Origin: Vicugna pacos
Taxonomy: Eukaryota; Chordata; Mammalia; Artiodactyla; Camelidae
DNA length: 64,000 nt
Assembly: GCF_048564905.1 (NCBI RefSeq)
Contig: NW_027328871.1
Span: 3,720,001-3,784,000 of the forward strand
Direction of reading: 5' to 3'
The position numbers and the translations under genes were made by a program. Shown one piece after another: positions 1-10,117 of this stretch. Within the stretch, counting starts at the first letter, position 1; the number at the start of each line of letters is the position of its first letter. A model generated the notes under the pieces. The model saw only the letters and a program-made list of their open reading frames with translations, was not told the DNA's origin and did no database searches.

Positions 1-2709
1 GGTTCTGTATTCTGTTTCCATATTTTATATTCTGTTTTCTAATTTCTATATTCTGTATACTATATTCTGCATTATGTATTCTATATTCTATATTTTGTGT
101 TCTACATTCTATATTCTAAATTTTATATTCAGTATTCTTTATACTATTTTCTAAATTCTGGGTTCTGCATTCCATGTTCTAAATCCTATATTCAGTATTC
201 TGTATTCTATATTCTAAATTCTGTGTTCCGCATTCTATATTCTAAATTCTATATTCAGTATTCTGTATTATAAATTCTAAATTCTGTGTTCTGCATTCCA
301 TGTTGTAAATACTGGGTTGTCTATTCTGTTTTCCATATTGTATAATTTGTGTTCTACATTCTATATTCTGTATTCTATATTCTGCATTCCGTATTCCATA
401 TTCTATATTCTGTGTTTTACATTCTATATTCTAAATTCTATATTCTGTATTCCGTATTCTATATTCTGAACTCTGTGTTCTACATTCTATATTCTAAATT
501 CTATATTCAGTGGTCTGTATTCTATATTCTAAATTCTGTGTTCTGCATTACATGCTCTAAATTTTGGCTTCTATATTCTCTATTCTATACTCTATATGCT
601 GTGTTCTACATTCTATACTCTGAATTGTATATTGATGTTTCTGTATTCTATATTCTAAATTCTGTGTCCTGCATTCCATTTTCTAAATTCTGGTTTCTAT
701 ATTCTCTATTCTATTTTCTGAGTTGTATATTCTATATTCTAAATTCTATATTCAGTGTTCTGAATTCTATATTCTAAATTTTGTGTTCTTCATCCGTGTT
801 CTAAATTCTGGGTTCTATATTCTCTATTCTATATCCTATACATTGTGTTCTTCATTCCATATTCTACATACCATATTCTGCATTCCGTATTCTATATTCT
901 ATATTCTGTGTTCTAGATTCTATATTCTAAGAACTATATTCAGTCTTCTGTATTGTATATTCTAAATTCTTTGTTCTGCACTCCATTTCTTAATTCTGGG
1001 TTCTATATTCTCTATTCATTTCTATATTTTTTGTTTACATTCTATATTGTACGTACTATAATCTGCATTCCGTGTTTTATATTCTATATTATGTTTTCAA
1101 CATTCTATATTCTAAATGCTATATTCAGTATTCTGAATTCTATATTCTAAATTCTGTGTTCTTCATTCCATGTTCTAAATTCTGGGTTCTATATTTTCTA
1201 TACTATATTCTATATTCTGTGTCCTATATTCTATATTCTAAATTCTATATTCATTATTCTGTATTCTATATTCTTAATTCTGTGTTCTACATTCTATATT
1301 CTAAATTCTATATTCAGTATTCTGTATTCTATATTCTTAATTCTCTGTTCTTCATTCCATGTTCTAAGTTCTGGGTCCTATACTCTCTATTATATATTCT
1401 ATATTTGTGTTCTTCATTCTATATTCTACATAGTATATTCTGCATTCCGTATCCTATATTCTAAATTCTATGTTCTACATTCTATATTCTAAAATCTATA
1501 TTCAGTATTCTGTATTCTATAGTATAAATTCTCTGTTCTGCATTCCATTTCTAAATTGTGGTTTCTATATTCTCTATTCTATATTATATATTTGGGTCGT
1601 TCATTCTGTATTCTACGTCCTATATTCTGCCATCCGTATTTTATATTCTATATTGTTTGTTCTATATTCTATATTCTAAATTCTATATTCAGTATTTTAT
1701 ATTCTTTATTCTAATTTGTGTGTTCTGCATTCCACGTACTAAATTCTTGGTTCTCTATTCTCTATTCTCTATTCTATATTCTGTGTTTACATTCTATATT
1801 CTAAATTCTATATTCAGTATTCTGTATTCTATATTCTAAATTCTGTGTTCTGCTTTCCTTTTTATAAATTCTCTATTCAGTACTGTGCTTTCTATATTCT
1901 AAATTCTGTGTTCTGCATTCTATTTTCTAAATTCTATATTCATTATTCTGTATATTATATTCTAAAATGTGCTCTGCATTCCATGTTCTAAATTCTGGGT
2001 TCTGTATTGTTTTCCATATTCTATATACTGTGTTCTTCATTGTATATTCTGTATTGTATATTATTTATGCCGTATTATATATTCTGTGTTCTTCATTCTA
2101 TATTCTGTATTCTATATTCTGCATTCCGTATTCTATATTCTATATTCTGTGTTCTACATTTTATACTCTAAATTCTATATTCAGTATTCTGTATTGTATA
2201 TTCCAAATTCTGTGTTCTACATTGTATGTTCTAAACTTTGGGTTCTGTATTCTGTATTCCATATTCTATATTTTGTGTTCTATAGTCTATATTTGGTATT
2301 CAATATTCTGCATTCCGTATTCTATATTCTATATCCTGTGTTCTAAATTCTATATTCAGTATTCTGTGTTTTATTTTCTAAATTCTGTGTTCTGAATTCC
2401 ATGTTCTAAATTCTGGGTTTTATATTCACTATTGTATATACTACATTCTGTGTGCTACATTCTATATTATAAATTCTATATTCAGTATTCTGTATTCTAT
2501 ATTCTAAGTTCTGTGTTTACATTCTATATTCTAAATTGCATATTCAGTATGCTGTATTCTATATTCTAAATTCTGAGTTCTGCTTTCCAAGTTCCAAAAT
2601 CTGGCTTCAGTATTTTCCTTGCTATATTTTTTTCTGTTTTCTACATTATATATTCTAAATTATTTATTCAGTATTATGTATTTATATTCTATATTCTATG
2701 TCCTACATA

Positions 2710-2738
2710 GAATTTTTTAATTGTTTATAAAATATTCC
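2710..2738. other. Register-breaking A/T island (one per macro-unit)
   Basis: This 29-bp run interrupts the heptamer rhythm. It consists of a T6 tract, then AATTGTTTATAAAAT, then TTCC, and contains TATAAAAT on the + strand. Copies are at 2710, 7201, 12099, 16589, 21080, 25978, 30461, 34952, 42383, 48010, 54949 and 61888, one in each of the 12 macro-units. A and C units have the G form; B, D and the M10 mosaic have AATTTTTTATAAAAT. It may be the most decayed monomer segment or a remnant of other sequence. No promoter role is shown by the sequence alone. Confidence 0.8.
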
Positions 2739-3252
2739 GTATATTATGTTCTAAATTCTGTGTTCTCTATTCTCTTTTCTATTTTCTATATTCTGTGTTC
2801 TACATTCTATATTGTAAATATTATATTCAGCTTTCTGTATTCTATATTCTAAATTCTGTGTTCTGTATTCTATGTTCTAAATTCTGGCTTCTATATTCTC
2901 CAGTCTATATTCTATATTTTGTGAACTCCATTCTTATTTCTACATTCTTTTTTCTGCATTCCATATTCTATATTATATATTCTGTGTTCTACATTCTATA
3001 TTCTAAATTCTATATTCCTTATTCCGTAGTATATATTCTATATTCTATGTTCTGCATTGTATATTCTAAATTCTACATTCAGTATTCTGTATTCTAAATA
3101 CTAAATTCTGTGTTCTGCATTTCATGTTCTAAATTCTGTGTTCTATATTCTCTTTTCTATATTCTATAATCTGTGTCCTTCATTCAATATTCTAAATTCT
3201 ATATTCAGTATTCTCTATTCTATATTCTAAATTCTGTGTTCTGCATACCATG

Positions 3253-3266
3253 TTCGTATTTCGGGA
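3253..3266 (+). other. CENP-B-box-like CpG motif (one per macro-unit)
   Basis: The 14 bases are TTCG, five A/T bases (TATTT) and CGGGA. The CENP-B box is TTCG, seven bases with a fixed A, then CGGG, so both ends match but the spacer is 2 bp short. Identical copies start at 3253, 8877, 12642, 17132, 22756, 26514, 31004, 36628, 44059, 49686, 56625 and 63564, one per macro-unit. A paralogous site at each macro-unit end reads TTCAAATTTCGGGG (for example 4479-4492), with the first CpG lost. Binding by any centromere protein is unproven, and the spacing difference counts against it. Confidence 0.6.
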
Positions 3267-4209
3267 TTCTGTATTCTGTTTCCATATTTTACATTCTGTG
3301 TTCTAAATTCTATATTCTGTATAATATATTCTGCATTATGTATTCAATATTGTATATTTTGTGTTCTACATTCTATATTCTTAATTCTATAATCTATATT
3401 CTAAATTCTGTGTTCTTTATTCCGTGTTCTTAATTCTGGGTTCTATAATCTCTTTTCTATATTCTATATTCTGTGTTCGACATTCAATATTCTAAATTCT
3501 ATATTTAGTATTCCCAATTCTATATTCAAAATTCTGTGTTCTACATGCTATATTCTAAATTCTATATTCTATATTCAAAATTCTGTATTCTTCATTCCGT
3601 GTTCTAAATTCTGGGTTCTATATTCTCTATTCTCTATTCTATATTCTGTGTTCTTCATTCTATGTTCTACATTCTATATTCTGCATTCCGTATTCTATAT
3701 TCTATATACTGTGTTCTACAGTCTATATTCAAAATTCTATATTCATTATCCTGTATTCTATATTCTAAATTCTGTGCTTTGAATTCCATGTTCTAAATTC
3801 TGGGTTCTATATTCTCTATTATATATTCTATATTTTTTGTTCTTCATTCTATATTGTACGTTCTATATTCTGCATTCCGTGTTATATATTCTATATTATG
3901 TTTTCTACATTCTATATTCTAAATTCTATATTCAGTATTCTGTATTCTATAACCTAATTCTGTGTTCTGATTCAATTTTTAAATTCTGGGTTCTAAATTC
4001 TCTTTTATATATTCTATATTTTGTGTTCTTAGTTCTTTATTCTGCATTCTATATTCTGCATTCTGTATTTATGTTCTATATTCTGTGTTCTACATCTACT
4101 TTCCAAATTCTATATTCTGTATTCTGTATTCAATATTCTACATTCTGTGTTCTGCATTCTATGTTCTAAATTCTGGGTTCTGTATTCTGTTTTCCATATT
4201 CTATATTCT

Positions 4210-4398
4210 GTGTTCTATATTCTATATTCTGTATTCTATATTCTGCATTCCGTATTCTATACTCTATATTCTGTGTTCTTCATTCTATTATCCAAATTCT
4301 ATATTCAGTATTCTGTATTCTATATTCTAAATTCTGTGTTCTGCATTCCATGTTCTAAATTCTGTGTTCTATATTGTCTTTTCTATATTCTATATTCT
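4210..4398 (+). repeat. Representative 189-bp monomer (27 heptamers, 3 x 63 bp)
   Basis: This is a clean single copy of the basic monomer. Numbering heptamers from TTCTGGG as 1, the fixed variants are TTCTGTG at 6, 15 and 24, TTCTACA at 7 and 16, TTCTGCA at 11 and 25, TTCCGTA at 12 (the CpG heptamer), TTCAGTA at 20 and TTCCATG at 26; TTCTATA is the default word. The GTG of the TTCTGTG heptamers falls at 4210, 4273, 4336 and 4399, exactly 63 bp apart. The monomer is therefore three diverged 63-bp sub-units of nine heptamers. 189 bp is in the usual range of eukaryotic nucleosome repeat lengths. Elsewhere the monomer occurs with one or two sub-units lost or gained: the TTCTGGG-equivalent heptamers near 314, 566 and 692 are 252 and 126 bp apart. 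Confidence 0.93.
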
Positions 4399-7257
4399 GT
4401 GTTCTACATTCAATATTCTAAATTCTATATTCAGTATTCTGTATTGTATATTCTAAATTCTGTGTTCTGCATACCATGTTCAAATTTCGGGGTTCTGTAT
4501 TCTGTTTCCATATTTTATATTCTGTTTTCTAATTTCTATATTCTGTATACTATATTCTGCATTATGTATTCTATATTCTATATTTTGTGTTCTACATTCT
4601 ATATTCTAAATTTTATATTCAGTATTCTTTATACTATTTTCTAAATTCTGGGTTCTGCATTCCATGTTCTAAATCCTATATTCAGTATTCTGTATTCTAT
4701 ATTCTAAATTCTGTGTTCCGCATTCTATATTCTAAATTCTATATTCAGTATTCTGTATTATAAATTCTAAATTCTGTGTTCTGCATTCCATGTTGTAAAT
4801 ACTGGGTTGTCTATTCTGTTTTCCATATTGTATAATTTGTGTTCTACATTCTATATTCTGTATTCTATATTCTGCATTCCGTATTCCATATTCTATATTC
4901 TGTGTTTTACATTCTATATTCTAAATTCTATATTCTGTATTCCGTATTCTATATTCTGAACTCTGTGTTCTACATTCTATATTCTAAATTCTATATTCAG
5001 TGGTCTGTATTCTATATTCTAAATTCTGTGTTCTGCATTACATGCTCTAAATTTTGGCTTCTATATTCTCTATTCTATATTCTGTATGCTGTGTTCTACA
5101 TTCTATACTCTGAATTGTATATTGATGTTTCTGTATTCTATATTCTAAATTCTGTGTCCTGCATTCCATTTTCTAAATTCTGGTTTCTATATTCTCTATT
5201 CTATTTTCTGAGTTGTATATTCTATATTCTAAATTCTATATTCAGTGTTCTGAATTCTATATTCTAAATTTTGTGTTCTTCATCCGTGTTCTAAATTCTG
5301 GGTTCTATATTCTCTATTCTATATCCTATACATTGTGTTCTTCATTCCATATTCTACATGCCATATTCTGCATTCCGTATTCTATATTCTATATTCTGTG
5401 TTCTACATTCTATATTCTAAGAACTATATTCAGTCTTCTGTATTGTATATTCTAAATTCTTTGTTCTGCACTCCATTTCTTAATTCTGGGTTCTATATTC
5501 TCTATTCATTTCTATATTTTTTGTTTACATTCTATATTGTACGTACTATATTCTGCATTCCGTGTTTTATATTCTATATTATGTTTTCAACATTCTATAT
5601 TCTAAATGCTATATTCAGTATTCTGAATTCTATATTCTAAATTCTGTGTTCTTCATTCCATGTTCTAAATTCTGGGTTCTATATTTTCTATACTATATTC
5701 TATATTCTGTGTTCTATATTCTATATTCTAAATTCTATATTCATTATTCTGTATTCTATATTCTTAATTCTGTGTTCTACATTCTATATTCTAAATTCTA
5801 TATTCAGTATTCTGTATTCTATATTCTTAATTCTCTGTTCTTCATTCCATGTTCTAAGTTCTGGGTCCTATACTCTCTATTATATATTCTATATTTGTGT
5901 TCTTCATTCTATATTCTACATAGTATATTCTGCATTCCGTATCCTATATTCTATATTCTATGTTCTACATTCTAAATTCTAAAATCTATATTCAGTATTC
6001 TGTATTCTATAGTATAAATTCTCTGTTCTGCATTCCATTTCTAAATTGTGGTTTCTATATTCTCTATTCTATATTATATATTTGGGTCGTTCATTCTGTA
6101 TTCTACGTCCTATATTCTGCCATCCGTATTTTATATTCTATATTGTTTGTTCTATATTCTATATTCTAAATTCTATATTCAGTATTTTATATTCTTTATT
6201 CTAATTTGTGTGTTCTGCATTCCACGTACTAAATTCTTGGTTCTCTATTCTCTATTCTCTATTCTATATTCTGTGTTTACATTCTATATTCTAAATTCTA
6301 TATTCAGTATTCTGTATTCTATATTCTAAATTCTGTGTTCTGCTTTCCTTTTTATAAATTCTCTATTCAGTACTGTGCTTTCTATATTCTAAATTCTGTG
6401 TTCTGCATTCTATTTTCTAAATTCTATATTCATTATTCTGTATATTATATTCTAAAATGTGCTCTGCATTCCATGTTCTAAATTCTGGGTTCTGTATTGT
6501 TTTCCATATTCTATATACTGTGTTCTTCATTGTATATTCTGTATTGTATATTATTTATGCCGTATTATATATTCTGTGTTCTTCATTCTATATTCTGTAT
6601 TCTATATTTTGCATTCCGTATTCTATATTCTATATTCTGTGTTCTACATTTTATACTCTAAATTCTATATTCAGTACTCTGTATTGTATATTCCAAATTC
6701 TGTGTTCTACATTGTATGTTCTAAACTTTGGGTTCTGTATTCTGTATTCCATATTCTATATTTTGTGTTCTATAGTCTATATTTGGTATTCAATATTCTG
6801 CATTCCGTATTCTATATTCTATATCCTGTGTTCTAAATTCTATATTCAGTATTCTGTGTTTTATTTTCTAACTTCTGTGTTCTGAATTCCATGTTCTAAA
6901 TTCTGGGTTTTATATTCACTATTGTATATACTACATTCTGTGTGCTTCATTCTATATTATAAATTCTATATTCAGTATTCTGTATTCTATATTCTAAGTT
7001 CTGTGTTTACATTCTATATTCTAAATTGCATATTCAGTATGCTGTATTCTATATTCTAAACTCTGAGTTCTGCTTTCCATGTTCCAAAATCTGGCTTCAA
7101 TATTTTCCTTGCTATTTTTTTTTCTGTTCTCTACATTATATATTCTAAATTATTTATTCAGTATTATGTATTTTATATTCTATATTCTATATCCTACATA
7201 GAATTTTTTAATTTTTTATAAAATATTCCGTATATTATGTTCTAAATTCTGTGTTCT

Positions 7258-8390
7258 GCAATCCATGTTTTAAATTCTGGGTTCTGTATTTTGTTTTACA
7301 TATTTTATATTTTGTGTTGTACATTCTATATTCTGTATTCAATATTCTGCATTCTGTATTCTAAATTGTATTTCTGTGTTCTACATTCTAAATTCTGTGT
7401 TCTGCATTCCATGTTCTAAATTCAATATTCAGTATTCTGTATTGTATATTCTAAATTCTGTGCTCTGCATTCTATGTTCTAAATTCTATATTCAGTATTC
7501 TGTATTCTATATTCTATATTCTGTGTTCTGCATTCCATGTTCTAAATTCTGGGTTCTGTATTCTCTTTTCCATATTCTATATTCTGTTTTCTACATTCTA
7601 TATTCTGTATTCAATATTCTGCATTCCGTATTCTTTAATCTATATTCTGTGTTCTACATTCTGTACTCTAATTTCTATATTCAGTATTCTCTATTCTATA
7701 TTCAAAATTCTGTGTTCTACATTGTATATTGTAAATTCTATATTCTATATTCAAAATTCTGTGTTCTTCATTCCGTGTTCTAAATTCTGTTTTCTATATT
7801 CTCTATCCTATATTGTGTGTACTTCATTCTATATTCTACATTCTATATTCTAAATTCTATATTGTATATTCCAAATCTGTGTTCTGGATTTCATATTCTA
7901 AATTCTGGGTTATGTATTCTGTATTCCATATTTTATATTTTGTTTTCTATATTCTTTATTTGGTATTCTATATTCTGCGTTCCGTATTCTATATTCTATA
8001 TCCTGTGTTCTAAATCCTATATTCAGTATTCTGTATTTTATTTTCTAAATTCTGTGTTCTGCATCTCCATGTTCTAAATTCTGTGTTCTCTATTCTTTTT
8101 TCCATATTCTAGATTCAGTGTTCTATATTCTATATTCTGTATTCTGTATTCTGCATTCCGTATTCTACAAAGTATATTCTGTGTTCTAAATTTTATTTTT
8201 CAAATTCTATATGTAGTATTCTGTATTGTATATTCTATATGCTGTTTTCTAAATTCTGTATTCTAAATTCTATATTCTTTATTCTAAATTCTGTGTTCTG
8301 CATACCGTGTTCAAAATCCTGTGTTCTATATTCTCTATTCTGAATTCTATAATTTGTGTTCTTCATTCTATATTCTATATCCTATATTCT
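7258..8390 (+). repeat. B-specific block of about 1.13 kb (M2; also M5, M8-M12)
   Basis: This stretch of about 1133 bp, close to six 189-bp lengths, is present in every B and D unit and missing from every A and C unit. Equivalent positions are about 21137-22269, 35009-36141, 42440-43572, 48067-49199, 55006-56138 and 61945-63077. It is made of the same heptamers. Its exact ends are uncertain by tens of bases because the flanks are themselves repetitive. Confidence 0.82.
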
Positions 8391-9647
8391 GCATTCAGTT
8401 GTCTATATTGTATATTCTGTGTTCTACATTCTATATTCTAAATTCTATATTCAGTATTCTGTTTTATATATTCTAAATTCTGTGTTCTGTATTCTATGTT
8501 CTAAATTCTGGCTTCTATATTCTCCAGTCTATATTCTATATTTTGTGAAATCCATTCTTATTTCTACATTCTTTATTCTGCATTCCATATTCTATATTAT
8601 ATATTCTGTGTTCTACATTCTATATTCTAAATTCTATATTCCTTATTCCGAAGTATATATTCTATATTCTATATTCTGCACTGTATATTCTAAATTCTAT
8701 ATTCAGTAATCTGTATTCTAAATACGAAATTCTGTGTTCTGCATTTCATGTTCTGAATTCTGTGTTCTATATTCTCTTTTCTATATTTTATAATCTGGGT
8801 CCTTCATTCAATATTCTAAATTCTATATTCAGTATTCTCTATTCTATATTCTAAATTCTGTGTTCTGCATACCATGTTCGTATTTCGGGATTCTGTATTC
8901 TGATTCCATATTTTACATTCTGTGTTCTAAATTCTATATTCTGTATAATATATTCTGCATTATGTATTCAATATTGTATATTTTGTGTTCTACATTCTAT
9001 ATTCTAAATTCTATAATCTATATTCTAAATTCTGTGTTCTTTATTCCGTGTTCTTAATTCTGGGTTCTATAATCTCTTTTATATATTCTGTATTCTGTGT
9101 TTGACATTCCATATTCTAAATTCTATATTTAGTATTCTCAATTCTATATTCAAAATTCTGTGTTCTACATGCTATATTCTAAATTCTATATTCTATATTC
9201 AAAATTCTGTATTCTTCATTCCGTGTTCTAAATTCTGGGTTCTATATTCTCTATTCTATATTCTATATTCTGTGTTCTTCATTCTATATTCTACATTCTA
9301 TATTCTGCATTCCGTATTCTATATTCTATATACTGTGTTCTACATTCTATATTCAAAATTCTATTTTCATTATCCTGTATTCTATATTCTAAATTCTGTG
9401 CTTTGAATTCCATGTTCTAAATTCTGGGTTCTATATTCTCTATTATATATTCTATATTTTTTGTTCTTCATTCTATATTGTACGTTCTATATCCTGCATT
9501 CCGTGTTATATATTCTATATTATGTTTTCTACATTCTATATTCTAAATTCTATATTCAGTATTCTGTATTCTATAATCTAAATTCTGTGTTCTGATTCAA
9601 TTTTTAAATTCTGGGTTCTAAATTCTCTTTTATATATTCTATATTTT

Positions 9648-10025
9648 GTGTTCTATATTCTATATTCTGTATTCTATATTCTGCATTCCGTATTCTATAC
9701 TCTATATTCTGTGTTCTTCATTCTATTATCCAAATTCTATATTCAGTATTCTGTATTCTATATTCTTAATTCTGTGTTCTGCATTCTATGTTCTAAATTC
9801 TGGGTTCTGTATTCTCTTTTCCATATTCTATATTCTGTGTTCTATATTCTATATTCTGTATTCTATATTCTGCATTCAGTATTCTATACTCTATATTCTG
9901 TGTTCTTCATTCTATTATCCAAATTCTATATTCAGTATTCTGTATTCTATATTCTTAATTCTGTGTTCTTCATTCCATGTTCTAAATTCTGTGTTCTATA
10001 TTGTCTTTTCTATATTCTATATTCT
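9648..10025 (+). repeat. Late 189-bp block, two tandem copies (M2)
   Basis: Copies start at 9648 and 9837, exactly 189 bp apart. The second differs by CATTCAGTA in place of CATTCCGTA (near 9874). Units A and C have one copy at the same place (for example 4210-4398). Confidence 0.92.
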
Positions 10026-10117
10026 GTGTTCTACATTCAATATTCTAAATTCTATATTCAGTATTCTGTATTGTATATTCTAAATTCTGTGTTCTGCATA
10101 CCATGTTCAAATTTCGG

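Larger units (their letters stand above)
1..4490 (+). repeat. Macro-unit M1, type A (4490 bp)
   Basis: The unit holds about 24 diverged monomers, counted by TTCTGGG-like landmark heptamers, most of them 186-189 bp apart. It starts right after the TTTCGG landmark at the left window edge. The register-breaking A/T island is at 2710-2738 (variant with AATTGTTTATAAAAT) and the CG-rich motif is at 3253-3266. It lacks the six-monomer block found in B units and has one copy of the late 189-bp block. It shares with M7, and not with M4, the word TTCTAGA at 911-917, ATAATCTGCATTCC near 1059 and a CC variant near 1234. Private change: a T-rich run near 2945-2952. Confidence 0.9.
4491..10117 (+). repeat. 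Macro-unit M2, type B (5627 bp)
   Basis: It is collinear with M1 at an offset of 4490 bp up to about 7257. It then carries a block of about 1133 bp (about 7258-8390) absent from A and C units, and resumes collinearity at an offset of 5624. The A/T island is at 7201-7229 with the second variant, AATTTTTTATAAAAT. The CG-rich motif is at 8877-8890. The late 189-bp block is present twice (9648-10025). Whether the 1.13-kb block was gained by B or lost by A and C cannot be decided here. Its size, six monomer lengths, fits unequal exchange in monomer register. Confidence 0.9.

Noticed and set aside
349-777. Many overlapping + strand open frames of 60-270 codons encoding FYILYSV-type peptides
   Set aside because: The peptides are direct readings of the heptamer repeat, recur in every macro-unit in several frames at once, and lengthen by 63 codons with each extra 189-bp block. 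No start context, domain or codon bias separates them from repeat DNA.
925-934. TTCTAAGAA as a STAT site or heat-shock element
   Set aside because: It fits TTCNNNGAA but arises in one monomer position by chance from TTC-rich sequence. Heat-shock elements need alternating TTC and GAA with 2-bp spacing, which the array does not have because TTC is on one strand only.
2650-2760. Remnant of an inserted transposable element around the A/T island
   Set aside because: The flanks return to heptamer phase within a few tens of bases, with no terminal repeats, target-site duplication or coding trace. Decay of a monomer explains it as well.
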